The notes under the pieces: generated by a model
Database searches by the model: none
Seen by the model: the letters and a program-made list of their open reading frames with translations, nothing else
What the model was told of the DNA's origin: nothing
Shown here: in pieces, positions 45,878 to 55,017 of the stretch
Position numbering within the stretch: position 1 is the first letter of the stretch
Layout: the number at the start of each line of letters is the position of its first letter
Made by a program: the position numbers and the translations under genes
Source of the DNA: Flavobacteriaceae bacterium PS02334
GTDB lineage: Bacteria > Bacteroidota > Bacteroidia > Flavobacteriales > Flavobacteriaceae
Length of the DNA: 64,000 nt
Reading direction: 5' to 3'
Assembly (NCBI GenBank): GCA_029959295.1
Contig: JASCOH010000001.1
Coordinates: forward strand, 744,001 to 808,000

Positions 45878-46759
45878 ATGGATTTTACAAAAAAAATGCT
45901 TCGCGATGATGCTCTGAAAGGAAAAGTAATCGTAGTAACAGGAGGCGGAAGCGGACTGGGAAAGGCAATGACAAAATATTTCCTTGAACTTGGAGCCAAA
46001 GTCGCCATCACTTCTCGTGATTTAGAAAAGCTAAGAAATACGGCGGAAGAACTAGAAAAAGAAACTGGCGGAGAATGCCTTCCAATTTCTTGCGATGTCC
46101 GTTTTTATGAGCAAGTTGAAATCATGCTTGAAGAAGTTTTGAAAAAATTCGGAAAAGTTGATGTGCTTTTGAATAATGCCGCCGGAAATTTTATTTCTCC
46201 TACCGAAAGACTTTCTGCAAATGCTTTCGATACGATTATAGATATCGTTCTTAAAGGCTCAAAAAACTGTACGCTTGCCTTTGGAAAACATTGGATTGAT
46301 ACAAAACAAGAATCTTCTACAATTTTAAATATCGTAACTACTTATGCTTGGACAGGTTCTGCGTATGTAGTTCCATCAGCGACTGCAAAAGCAGGTGTTT
46401 TAGCCATGACACGAAGCCTTGCGGTAGAATGGGCAAAATATGGAATTCGCTCAAATGCCATTGCTCCGGGACCGTTTCCAACAAAAGGCGCTTGGGACAG
46501 ATTATTGCCTGGCGATCTTGCGGAAAAATTTGATATGGCTAAAAAAGTACCTTTGAAAAGAGTCGGCGACCATCAAGAATTGGCCAATTTGGCAGCCTAT
46601 CTAGTTTCTGATTTTTCAGCTTATGTAAATGGTGAAGTTGTAACAATTGATGGAGGCGAATGGCTTAAAGGCGCTGGACAATTTAATCTTTTGGAAGCAA
46701 TTCCGGAGGAAATGTGGGATCAATTAGAAGCCATGATTAAGGCAAAAAAGAACAAATAA
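45878..46759 (+). CDS. 2,4-dienoyl-CoA reductase-like SDR oxidoreductase
   Basis: 293-residue short-chain dehydrogenase. Cofactor motif TGGGSGLGKAM near residue 23 and NNAAGN further on. At the usual YxxxK site the Tyr is replaced: SATAK instead of Y-x-x-x-K, as in the 2,4-dienoyl-CoA/enoyl-CoA reductase subfamily, which fits degradation of unsaturated fatty acids with NADPH. Proline-rich end and a helix MWDQLEAMIKA complete the fold. Monocistronic. Confidence 0.82.
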   Translation: MDFTKKMLRDDALKGKVIVVTGGGSGLGKAMTKYFLELGAKVAITSRDLEKLRNTAEELEKETGGECLPISCDVRFYEQVEIMLEEVLKKFGKVDVLLNNAAGNFISPTERLSANAFDTIIDIVLKGSKNCTLAFGKHWIDTKQESSTILNIVTTYAWTGSAYVVPSATAKAGVLAMTRSLAVEWAKYGIRSNAIAPGPFPTKGAWDRLLPGDLAEKFDMAKKVPLKRVGDHQELANLAAYLVSDFSAYVNGEVVTIDGGEWLKGAGQFNLLEAIPEEMWDQLEAMIKAKKNK

Positions 46760-46876
46760 GAAAATTTCTAAACAATTTTGCCCTGTAACTAATTATCATA
46801 AAAAGGATTATGCGCTGGTAAAGTTTTATTAATGTATAATCCTTTCGTTTTTATTTAGACTTAATATAAATTGACT

Positions 46877-46884
46877 TATATTTG
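46877..46884 (+). promoter_or_regulatory. -7 box of the 46917 T9SS cargo gene
   Basis: TATATTTG, 32 bp before the ATG. Confidence 0.4.
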
Positions 46885-46916
46885 CAGCCAATTATTTAAA
46901 TCTAAACACAGCGAAT

Positions 46917-47708
46917 ATGAAAAAAATTCTACTTTCCGCAGGAATATTCTGCATTTCTCTAATGGCAAATGCCCAATGTGAAGCCATCCAAACCTTCAGC
47001 CAAGATTTTGAAAATTTTACAGATGGCGGTTTTGCACAAAATTGCTGGACGACAAATGAAACTGCCACTAGCCCAAAGGCAACAATTACTACGGTTTCAG
47101 GAACTAAAGTGATACAACTTTATAGCTTTTTCACACCTGCGGTTGCTTGGTATATAGTTTCTCCAGAAGTTTCAACAATTGACGGAAATCACCAACTTTC
47201 TTTTGATTTGAAACCAATTGCAGGAACAATGACTGTTCAAGTGGGAACAATGGCCAATCCTACCGACTATGCTAATTTTCAAAATGTAGGTACTGCAATA
47301 ACTGTTTCAGCTGCACAAACAAATTTCAGCAACATCGTGATTCCAGCATCTGCAACTCAAAAACATATCGCTTTTAAAGTTGTTGCGTCAGCACAGCACA
47401 TGGCTAGCTCACTAGACAATGTTTCTTGGCAGCCAACATTAGGAGTTGATGAATCAAAATTATCTTCTTTTAATGTTTATCCAAATCCATCTGTAGATAG
47501 AAATGTTACGATTTCTTATAACAATACTTTAACTGCAAACGAAAAAAACTCAGTAATGGTTTACAGCTTGGCTGGAGCAAAAGTTTTTGAAACTCAAATG
47601 CAAAAAGACACTCAAACATTCAATTTTTCAGAATTCGCTTCAGGAATTTATATCATGAAATTACAATCTGGAAGCAATGTTGCAACTAAAAAACTTGTTT
47701 TGAAATAA
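46917..47708 (+). CDS. T9SS type A sorting-domain protein with choice-of-anchor J-like domain
   Basis: 263 residues: signal peptide ending NAQ, a beta-sandwich resembling the choice-of-anchor J/CBM-like domain (QDFENFTDGGFAQNCWTTN, LSFDLKPIAGTMTVQVG), then a type A T9SS sorting domain (SFNVYPNPSVDRNVTISYN, FASGIYIMKLQSGS, TKKLVLK). Exported to the surface; ligand unknown. Monocistronic with a strong terminator. Confidence 0.85.
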   Translation: MKKILLSAGIFCISLMANAQCEAIQTFSQDFENFTDGGFAQNCWTTNETATSPKATITTVSGTKVIQLYSFFTPAVAWYIVSPEVSTIDGNHQLSFDLKPIAGTMTVQVGTMANPTDYANFQNVGTAITVSAAQTNFSNIVIPASATQKHIAFKVVASAQHMASSLDNVSWQPTLGVDESKLSSFNVYPNPSVDRNVTISYNNTLTANEKNSVMVYSLAGAKVFETQMQKDTQTFNFSEFASGIYIMKLQSGSNVATKKLVLK

Positions 47709-47742
47709 TATCAGTTTGGCCAAAAGCCTAAAAACATAGTTC

Positions 47743-47772
47743 AAAGCCGGAAGAATTCTTCCGGCTTTTTTA
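47743..47772 (+). terminator. Terminator
   Basis: Perfect 13-bp palindromic stem with core AAAGCCGGAAGAA (47743-47755/47756-47768) and a T run. Confidence 0.88.
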
Positions 47773-47860
47773 TTATTAATCTATTTCAGATTGTTAACAA
47801 AATAGATTTTCAAAACTCATAAATAATCGTATTTTTACGGTTCAAAATTTTAGAAATTAA

Positions 47861-48628
47861 ATGGGCAAAATCATTGCTATTGCAAATCAAAAAGGCGGTG
47901 TTGGAAAAACAACTACGTCAGTAAATCTAGCAGCTTCTTTGGGAGTTTTAGAAAAAAAAGTTTTATTGATAGATGCTGACCCACAGGCTAATGCAAGCTC
48001 TGGATTGGGCATAGATATAGAAAATATAGAAATTGGAACTTACCAAATTGTCGAGCACAGCCATACGCCACAAGAAGCGATTATTCAATGCACGGCTCCA
48101 AATGTGGATGTAATTCCGGCTCATATTGACTTGGTGGCCATTGAAATCGAATTGGTTGATAAAGAAAATCGCGAGTATATGCTAAAACAGGCATTAGAAA
48201 GCGTGAAAGACAAATATGATTATATTTTGATTGACTGCGCGCCATCGCTGGGACTTTTGACCCTGAATGCGCTAACTGCAGCTGATTCTGTAATTATCCC
48301 GATTCAGTGCGAATATTTTGCATTGGAAGGTTTGGGAAAATTACTAAATACTATAAAAAGCGTACAAAAAATCCACAATCCCGATTTGGATATTGAAGGA
48401 TTATTATTAACGATGTATGATTCTCGCCTTCGCCTTTCAAATCAAGTGGTTGAAGAAGTTCAGAAGCATTTCCATGATATGGTTTTTGAGACAATTATCC
48501 AGAGAAATGTGAAGTTGAGCGAAGCGCCAAGTTTTGGCGAAAGCATCATAAATTATGACGCGACAAGCAAAGGTGCAACCAATTATATTCACCTTGCAGA
48601 AGAAATCATTAAGAAAAATACGAAATAG
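47861..48628 (+). CDS. parA: Chromosome-partitioning ATPase ParA (Soj)
   Basis: A 255-residue ParA/Soj Walker-type ATPase: deviant Walker A KGGVGKTTTS (residues ~11-20), Walker A' in LLIDADPQANASSG, Walker B in YILIDCAPSLGLLT. With the adjacent ParB it segregates newly replicated origins. First gene of a run parA-parB-DUF5683-dapB-lepB-wbqC with gaps of 6, -1, 9, 41 and 3 bp. I find no convincing parS site in the window, so the origin need not be near. Confidence 0.95.
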   Translation: MGKIIAIANQKGGVGKTTTSVNLAASLGVLEKKVLLIDADPQANASSGLGIDIENIEIGTYQIVEHSHTPQEAIIQCTAPNVDVIPAHIDLVAIEIELVDKENREYMLKQALESVKDKYDYILIDCAPSLGLLTLNALTAADSVIIPIQCEYFALEGLGKLLNTIKSVQKIHNPDLDIEGLLLTMYDSRLRLSNQVVEEVQKHFHDMVFETIIQRNVKLSEAPSFGESIINYDATSKGATNYIHLAEEIIKKNTK

Positions 48629-48634
48629 ATCATA

Positions 48635-49534
48635 ATGACAAAAGCGATTAAAAAACAAGCATTGGGAAGAGGATTATCTGCCTTATTGAAAGATCCTGAA
48701 AACGATATCAAGTCGGTTGAGGATAAAAATGCAGATAAAGTTGTGGGCAATATTATAGAGCTTGAACTTGATGCTATTGAAATAAATCCGTTTCAGCCTA
48801 GAACCAATTTTAACGAAGAATCACTTCAAGAATTGGCTACTTCCATTAAGGAGTTAGGTGTAATTCAACCTATTACAGTTCGAAAATTAGAATTCAATAA
48901 GTTCCAATTAATTTCTGGGGAAAGAAGACTTCGTGCTTCAAAATTGGCAGGATTGACTTCGGTTCCAGCGTATATCAGAATTGCGAATGACAACGAATCT
49001 TTAGTCATGGCTTTGGTGGAAAACATCCAGCGCCACGATTTAGATCCAATTGAAATCGCTTTGTCTTACCAAAGATTGATGGACGAAATTCAATTGACGC
49101 AAGAGCAGATGAGCGACCGCGTTGGTAAAAAACGTTCAACAATCGCCAACTATTTACGTCTATTAAAGCTTGATCCGATTATTCAAACGGGAATTCGTGA
49201 TGGTTTTATCAGCATGGGCCACGGTCGTGCAATAATTACGATTGAAGATTTAGACGTCCAGACAGATATTTACCAAAAAATTGTAAGCCAGAATCTTTCT
49301 GTGCGTGATACAGAAACTTTGGTGAAAAACTACCAGGAAAGCTTAAAACCCGCACCTCCAAAACCTGCAAAAGGAACAGCTTTCAATATTGATGAAACGG
49401 AGAAAAAAGCCATCGGATCTTACTTTGGCACTAAAGTGGATGTAAAAGTTGCCGGAAATGGAAAAGGAAAAATCACCATTCCGTTTCATTCTGAAGAAGA
49501 TTTTAACCGAATAATCAAATTAATCAAAGGTTAG
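48635..49534 (+). CDS. parB: Chromosome-partitioning protein ParB
   Basis: 299 residues. N-terminal ParB/Srx CTP-binding domain (INPFQPRTNFNEESLQELA, GERRLRASKLAG), central helix-turn-helix (LTQEQMSDRVGKKRSTIANY, and MGHGRAIITIED), and a C-terminal dimerisation region after a Pro/Lys-rich linker (KPAPPKPAKGTAFN). It binds parS and spreads as a DNA clamp. Its stop codon overlaps the next start by one base. Confidence 0.95.
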   Translation: MTKAIKKQALGRGLSALLKDPENDIKSVEDKNADKVVGNIIELELDAIEINPFQPRTNFNEESLQELATSIKELGVIQPITVRKLEFNKFQLISGERRLRASKLAGLTSVPAYIRIANDNESLVMALVENIQRHDLDPIEIALSYQRLMDEIQLTQEQMSDRVGKKRSTIANYLRLLKLDPIIQTGIRDGFISMGHGRAIITIEDLDVQTDIYQKIVSQNLSVRDTETLVKNYQESLKPAPPKPAKGTAFNIDETEKKAIGSYFGTKVDVKVAGNGKGKITIPFHSEEDFNRIIKLIKG

Positions 49535-50097
49535 TGAGGAAGCTTTTATTTATATTTTCAGTATTCTTTTTTATGGGAAATCATTGCGCATTTGCCCAAG
49601 ACGAACTGAATATTGTTGTGCAAGACAGCATCAAGGGAGAAGAAATTAATCCGATTGCCCCGGCAAAAGCCGCTTTTTATTCTGCCATACTTCCAGGTTT
49701 AGGACAGGCTTATAATAAAAAATATTGGAAAATTCCAATTGTTTATGCCGCCTTGGGAACCGGTATCGGAATTTATGCTTATAACAATAAAAATTACCAC
49801 AATTACCGAGACGAATACAAGAGAAGACTTGCAGGCGGGGTTGTAGATGGCAACGGAAAATATGATTATTTATCAGAAGCGCAACTGATTTCTGCACAAA
49901 AACAGTTTCAAAAAAACCGAGATTTATCTTTGATGATTACCATCGGAATTTATATCTTAAATATAGTTGAAGCCAACGTAAATGCGCATCTCATGCAATT
50001 TAACGTAAATGAAAATCTTTCGCTTCGACCAGATCTCCAACAAAATGACTTGAATTACAAGCAAAATGTCGGCCTTACTTTAAACTACAATTTTTAA
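49534..50097 (+). CDS. DUF5683 family membrane protein
   Basis: 187 residues with a GTG start at 49534 that overlaps the parB stop codon (TAGTG). N-terminal signal (FSVFFFMGNHCAFAQ). The body carries the DUF5683 pattern AAFYSAILPGLGQAYNKKYWKIPIVYAA with two hydrophobic helices (~60-85 and ~130-150), and a C-terminal part rich in Asn/Leu. Function unknown; members are consistently placed between parB and dapB in flavobacteria, as here. Confidence 0.82.
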   Translation: MRKLLFIFSVFFFMGNHCAFAQDELNIVVQDSIKGEEINPIAPAKAAFYSAILPGLGQAYNKKYWKIPIVYAALGTGIGIYAYNNKNYHNYRDEYKRRLAGGVVDGNGKYDYLSEAQLISAQKQFQKNRDLSLMITIGIYILNIVEANVNAHLMQFNVNENLSLRPDLQQNDLNYKQNVGLTLNYNF

Positions 50098-50106
50098 GAA
50101 TTTATA

Positions 50107-50808
50107 ATGAAGATAGCGCTATTAGGATATGGCAAAATGGGAAAAGTAATCGAAAGAATTGCTTTAGAAAGAGGCCATGAAATTGTCATGAGAAAAGCTG
50201 GAAAAGATAGTTTCGAAGGATTAGAAAATGCTGATGTAGCTATTGATTTCAGTGTTCCAGATGCCGCAATCAGCAATATTTCAACTTGCCTGAATTCAAA
50301 TATGCCTGTCATTTCTGGCACAACCGGATGGCTTGACAATTATGACAAGATGGTTTCTTTGTGCGAAGAAAAAAATGGCGCTTTTATTTATGGCTCCAAT
50401 TTTAGTCTCGGCGTAAATATTTTCTTTGAGCTTAATGATCATCTTGCAAAAATCATGGCGAAATTCGACCAATATAAAGTAGCCATGGAAGAAGTGCACC
50501 ACACCCAAAAATTGGATGCTCCAAGCGGTACTGCGATAACTCTTGCAAAAGGAATTATCGACAATTCTGACTATTCAAGCTGGGCGCTAGAAAACGCAAA
50601 AGAAGATGAGATTTTGATTGACGCAAAAAGAATTGAAAATGTTCCTGGAACACACAGCGTTTTTTACAATTCAGAAGTCGATACAATAGAAATTAAGCAT
50701 ACTGCCCACAGCCGTGACGGTTTTGCATTGGGCGCCGTAATCGCTGCCGAATGGATTCAAGACAAAAAAGGGGTTTTCACAATGAAAGATGTTCTTGATT
50801 TAAAGTAA
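50107..50808 (+). CDS. dapB: 4-hydroxy-tetrahydrodipicolinate reductase
   Basis: 233 residues, shorter than E. coli DapB but normal for Bacteroidetes. N-terminal Rossmann motif LLGYGKMGKVIERIA for NAD(P)H; catalytic motif HHTQKLDAPSGTAITLA with the two His and the Lys. It makes tetrahydrodipicolinate for lysine and diaminopimelate, hence for peptidoglycan. Placed in the parAB-lepB cluster, tying cell-wall precursor synthesis to segregation genes by position only. Confidence 0.93.
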   Translation: MKIALLGYGKMGKVIERIALERGHEIVMRKAGKDSFEGLENADVAIDFSVPDAAISNISTCLNSNMPVISGTTGWLDNYDKMVSLCEEKNGAFIYGSNFSLGVNIFFELNDHLAKIMAKFDQYKVAMEEVHHTQKLDAPSGTAITLAKGIIDNSDYSSWALENAKEDEILIDAKRIENVPGTHSVFYNSEVDTIEIKHTAHSRDGFALGAVIAAEWIQDKKGVFTMKDVLDLK

Positions 50809-50849
50809 CAAATTTCAAAAAAATAGACATATACTAAAAAATTACAGAG

Positions 50850-52430
50850 ATGACACTAATACAATGGTTCTTATTTTTCCTAATTATGCAAGTCGTGCAC
50901 TTTGCCGGAACTTGGAAATTATACCAAAAAGCAGGCAGAAAATCATGGGAAGCAGGTGTTCCGATTTATAACGCTATCATTTTAATGAAGATTATCAACC
51001 GTCCGAAATGGTGGGTAATTTTGCTTTTTGTACCAATTGTAAACCTAATTATGTTTCCAGTAGTTTGGGTAGAAACTCTGAGAAGTTTTGGCAAAAATTC
51101 AACTTTAGACACTATTTTAGGAATTGCAACTCTTGGACTTTATATCTATTACATAAATTATACTCAAGATGTAAAACATATTGAAAACAGAAGCCTGCAT
51201 CCTGCAAATAAAGGCGCTGACACGGTTAGCTCTTTGTTATTTGCAATTGTAGTGGCGACTTTGGTTCACACTTATGTAATGCAACCTTTTACGATTCCGA
51301 CCGGATCTTTGGAAAAAACGCTTCTTGTTGGCGATTTTTTATTCGTAAGCAAAAACCATTATGGCGCAAGAACTCCCATGACCACAGTGGCGATGCCGAT
51401 GGTTCATGATACAATTCCTGTACTGAAAACCAAGTCTTATTTAAACAAGCCACAGCTTCCTTATTTCAGATTTCCAGCTTTTGAACAAGTAGAAAAGAAC
51501 GATATCGTGGTCTTCAACTGGCCAACCGATACCGTTGTTGATTTCAAAGGAACTTACGCCACAGGAATCAGAAAACCAATTGACAAGAAAACAAATTATG
51601 TAAAAAGATGCGTTGGAACTCCTGGCGACAATTTATCTTTTGTAGACGGAGTTGCTTTCATCAATGGAAAGGAACTAAAGCTTTCTGATCGTGCAAGAGT
51701 GCAATATTCTTATGAAGTTGCAACTGTTGGAGGCAGCATGCTTGACCCAAATTATTTGACAAAAGACTTGAAAATATATCCGACAGATATCGGTTTCAAT
51801 AGACAAAATAATACTTATTTCTTTATTTCACTTACTGCTGAAAACGCAGAAATTTTAAAGAAAAACCCAAGCGTTCAAAGTGTTACGAAATTAATTACCA
51901 AAAAAGGAGAAAATCCAGATGCTAGAATTTTTCCTTACACTAAAAACTGGAACCAAGATAATTTAGGTCCGATTTACATTCCTGAAGCTGGAAAAACAGT
52001 TAAACTAGACAAAGAATCATTGCCTTTCTATGAAATGATTATCAAAGATTATGAAGGAAACAACTTAAAAGTAAACGGTGACGAAATTAGAATTAATGAC
52101 AAAGTTGTTGATTCATACACTTTCAAACAAGACTATTATTACATGGTCGGTGACAATAGACACAACTCTTTAGACAGCCGTTATTGGGGATTTGTGCCTG
52201 CAGATCACATTGTTGGAAAACCAGTTTTTATCTGGATGAGTCTTGATCCTTACACGCCTTGGTCGAAAGCTTTTGACAAAATCAGATGGGAAAGATTGTT
52301 TACGACAGTGGGCGGCGATGGAGAACCCGTTTCTTATTTCTTAATCTTTGTAATTCTTTTGGCGGGTTATATCATTGCTGATTTTGTAATTAAAAGAAGA
52401 AAGAAAAGAGCCGAAAAAATTGATTATTAA
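50850..52430 (+). CDS. lepB: Signal peptidase I (long Bacteroidetes type)
   Basis: 526 residues, about 200 more than E. coli LepB because of an insertion between the catalytic motifs. Three TM helices near the N-terminus (~5-22, ~50-68, ~85-103) and a fourth before the catalytic region, plus one at the C-terminus (FLIFVILLAGYIIADFVI). Catalytic Ser in PTGSLEKTL, Lys in YVKRCVGTPGDNL, and the conserved VGDNRHNSLDSRYWGFVP. Removes signal peptides from exported proteins, including the T9SS cargo in this window. Confidence 0.92.
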   Translation: MTLIQWFLFFLIMQVVHFAGTWKLYQKAGRKSWEAGVPIYNAIILMKIINRPKWWVILLFVPIVNLIMFPVVWVETLRSFGKNSTLDTILGIATLGLYIYYINYTQDVKHIENRSLHPANKGADTVSSLLFAIVVATLVHTYVMQPFTIPTGSLEKTLLVGDFLFVSKNHYGARTPMTTVAMPMVHDTIPVLKTKSYLNKPQLPYFRFPAFEQVEKNDIVVFNWPTDTVVDFKGTYATGIRKPIDKKTNYVKRCVGTPGDNLSFVDGVAFINGKELKLSDRARVQYSYEVATVGGSMLDPNYLTKDLKIYPTDIGFNRQNNTYFFISLTAENAEILKKNPSVQSVTKLITKKGENPDARIFPYTKNWNQDNLGPIYIPEAGKTVKLDKESLPFYEMIIKDYEGNNLKVNGDEIRINDKVVDSYTFKQDYYYMVGDNRHNSLDSRYWGFVPADHIVGKPVFIWMSLDPYTPWSKAFDKIRWERLFTTVGGDGEPVSYFLIFVILLAGYIIADFVIKRRKKRAEKIDY

Positions 52431-52433
52431 GCA

Positions 52434-53045
52434 ATGAATGTTTTACTTCATCCTACCTATTTTCCATCGATAAGCCAATTTGCATCGATGGTTCAGGCCG
52501 ATTCGATTACGTTTGAGATGGAAGATAATTTCCAGAAACAGACAAATCGCAACCGAATGTATATTTACAGCCCGAATGGCTTGCAGTTGCTCAATATTCC
52601 TGTGAAGCATTCAAAAGAAAGACATCAAAAAACAAAAGATATTCGAATTGAAGATGCTTTTGACTGGCAGAAACAGCATTTCAAATCACTGGAAGCCGCT
52701 TATAGAACTTCGCCTTTCTTTGAATATTTTGAAGATGATTTAGCGCCTATTTTTCAAAAGAAGCATACTTTTTTGATGGACTTAAATTTTGAAGCGATGG
52801 AAATTGTTTCGAATTGCCTAGGTTTCGGTTTCTCGTATAAAAAGACTACAGAATATTTCCATGAAGCAACTGATTTCTCTGATTTCAGAGCTTTAGCAAA
52901 TGGAAAAAAAGACACTTACGAATTTGATCCTTACACCCAAGTTTTTGAAGAAAAACATGGCTATTTGAATAATTTAAGCATTTTAGATTTGCTTTTTAAC
53001 GAAGGAAGATATGCAATGGATTATTTGAAAAAGCAATCTCTTTAG
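52434..53045 (+). CDS. WbqC family protein
   Basis: 203 residues. The N-terminal LLHPTYFPSISQFASM and the pattern ITFEMEDNFQKQTNRNRMYI identify the WbqC-like family, first noted in an O-antigen cluster; biochemical role not established. Follows lepB by 3 bp and is the last gene of the cluster. It is convergent with the EEP-family gene, with only 1 bp between them. Confidence 0.82.
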   Translation: MNVLLHPTYFPSISQFASMVQADSITFEMEDNFQKQTNRNRMYIYSPNGLQLLNIPVKHSKERHQKTKDIRIEDAFDWQKQHFKSLEAAYRTSPFFEYFEDDLAPIFQKKHTFLMDLNFEAMEIVSNCLGFGFSYKKTTEYFHEATDFSDFRALANGKKDTYEFDPYTQVFEEKHGYLNNLSILDLLFNEGRYAMDYLKKQSL

Positions 53046-53046
53046 G

Positions 53047-54093
53047 CTATTTTTCAATCGCTAATCTGGTCATAATTGGAAAATGATCTGAATTCACAAA
53101 TTCAGGGAAATTTTCAAAACTCTTGACTTTCATTTTTTTATCTGCAAAAATGTAGTCAATTCGTGCGGGATAATAATTGAAATTGTAAGTTTTTCCAAAA
53201 CCGCTTCCTGCTTCTTCAAAAGTATCATTTAAATTTCCACGGATGCTTCTATAAACAAAAGAAAACGCACTGTTATTCATGTCTCCGCAGATAATTTCTG
53301 GAAGATTGCTATTCTTTTTATGGTTCATAATAATTTCCGCCTGCTCCTGCTGTGCCTTAAAAGCGTGGCTCATGCGTCGGATCATTTTCTTCGATTTCTG
53401 CTCGTTGATTCCGTTGATATCTTCGTTTAGTTCATGTACATCTGGCGTAATTTTTATAGACTGGAGGTGCATATTATAAACTCGAATCGTATCAGTTCCT
53501 CTTTTTATATCAGCATAAATTGCATTATTATTAGAATTAGGAAACACAATATCGCCTTTGCCAACAATTGGGAATTTTGAAAAAATAGCCTGACCAGTCA
53601 AAGTATTTTCTCCTTTCATCAGAATATATTTGTGCTTGTAGGCCCTCAAATTTATTTTCCCTTCAGAATATTCTTGAATGCAGAGAATATCTGGATTTTT
53701 ATCATTTATAAATTCTGCGATCACTTCTGGAACATCTTCGCGCGGAATCCATTTGTATAAATTCAGCAAGCGGACGTTGTAGCTCATGACCGTAAAATCA
53801 TTATTGGTCTCCGGAAGATCGGTTTGTGAAAATTTATAAAATTTATTTATAAAAGTAATTCCCATCAGCAAAACCAATGAAGAAAGCAGAATCTGGCGCT
53901 TCAGCTGAATTCCCCAATAAATAAAAAATAGTAGGTTAAAAATCAACATCAACGGCAAAACAAGCGTAAGCACTGAAAGAAAAGGAAAAAGTTTTGGCGC
54001 TAAAAATGGTAAAATATAAGCAAGAAAAGTTAATACAGTCAAAACTATATTAAAGAAAAACATTACTTTATTAAACCATGAAAGTTTCTTCAT
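53047..54093 (-). CDS. Membrane-anchored endonuclease/exonuclease/phosphatase family protein
   Basis: 348 residues: three N-terminal TM helices (~8-30, ~38-58, ~63-82), then an EEP fold on the far side of the membrane: MSYNVRLLN, CIQEYSEG (metal-binding Glu), ICGDMNNS and the final NSDHFPIMT His. Could be a nuclease, phosphodiesterase or sphingomyelinase-like enzyme; substrate unknown. Last gene of the mutL-rhomboid group, 49 bp after the second rhomboid gene. Confidence 0.85.
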   Translation of the reverse strand: MKKLSWFNKVMFFFNIVLTVLTFLAYILPFLAPKLFPFLSVLTLVLPLMLIFNLLFFIYWGIQLKRQILLSSLVLLMGITFINKFYKFSQTDLPETNNDFTVMSYNVRLLNLYKWIPREDVPEVIAEFINDKNPDILCIQEYSEGKINLRAYKHKYILMKGENTLTGQAIFSKFPIVGKGDIVFPNSNNNAIYADIKRGTDTIRVYNMHLQSIKITPDVHELNEDINGINEQKSKKMIRRMSHAFKAQQEQAEIIMNHKKNSNLPEIICGDMNNSAFSFVYRSIRGNLNDTFEEAGSGFGKTYNFNYYPARIDYIFADKKMKVKSFENFPEFVNSDHFPIMTRLAIEK

Positions 54094-54142
54094 TTTCAGA
54101 TAAAAGGATTTTGCTATTGGCTAAAGATCGAAAAAACTTTAA

Positions 54143-55006
54143 TTATTTCCCTGCTTTAAAGAGAAATTCTTTTTCTTCTTTCGTAAGGCTGTCATAACCA
54201 GATTGGCTGATTTTATCTAAAATTTCGTCGATTTGCTGTTGCGTTTTATCTTTGGTTATGATTTTGCTAGCTGTTTTTTGCTGTGGCTTCACCAGATTTC
54301 GATGTACTTTTTTAAACGGCGTACTTTTCTTCGGATTGAAAAGATTAGCAAAAAAGTCTAATATTCTTGTTACTATCAAGCTTAAATCAGTTCCGTTCTG
54401 CAATAATTTTATATATAGAAATCCGAAAAAAGCACCTCCCAAATGCGCAACGTGACCGCCCATATTTGTTGTCGGCAATTGTACCAAATCTAAAATCAAG
54501 AAAACTGCGGCGATATGCCAAAGTTTCACATTTCCAATTAATAAAAGGCGTAGCTGGTACATCGGCGAATACGTAGCCGAAGCGAATACGATTGCCATAA
54601 TGGCTGCGGAAGCACCGACTAAAGGCGCTGGAATTCCTAATAAGAAAAAAGCTCCGACAAAAACCAATCCAGCAAAAATCGCTGATAAAATATACAATCC
54701 GAAGAATTGCTTCTGTGTAAAAAAGGTCAAAAACAATCGAGATGCAAAGTTTAAAATCAAAAGATTAAAAAGCAGATGCAGAAAATTAGCGTGTACAAAA
54801 GCGTATGTGACCAGCGTCCAAGGCTTGTAAATCAAATCTGTCGGCAACGAAGAAAGTTGCAACCAATAGATAATTTGAGCATACAATGCTGGCAAAAAAG
54901 CTTGAAATACAAACAGAATTACAGCAATCCCGATATTCCAAAAAATAAGCTGCATGGCAATGCCGCCAGTCTTATATTGCAGTTTTAAATCGTCAATAAT
55001 TCCCAT
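54143..55006 (-). CDS. Rhomboid-family intramembrane serine protease
   Basis: 287 residues with six predicted TM helices. The catalytic Ser is in VGASAAIMAI and the catalytic His in HVAHLGGAFFG, both intact. A C-terminal cytosolic tail (~205-287, basic then acidic: STPFKKVHRNLVKPQ, LTKEEKEFLFKAGK) is longer than in the upstream paralogue. Substrates unknown. Begins 11 bp after that paralogue. Confidence 0.88.
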   Translation of the reverse strand: MGIIDDLKLQYKTGGIAMQLIFWNIGIAVILFVFQAFLPALYAQIIYWLQLSSLPTDLIYKPWTLVTYAFVHANFLHLLFNLLILNFASRLFLTFFTQKQFFGLYILSAIFAGLVFVGAFFLLGIPAPLVGASAAIMAIVFASATYSPMYQLRLLLIGNVKLWHIAAVFLILDLVQLPTTNMGGHVAHLGGAFFGFLYIKLLQNGTDLSLIVTRILDFFANLFNPKKSTPFKKVHRNLVKPQQKTASKIITKDKTQQQIDEILDKISQSGYDSLTKEEKEFLFKAGK

Positions 55007-55017
55007 AAATTAAAAGA

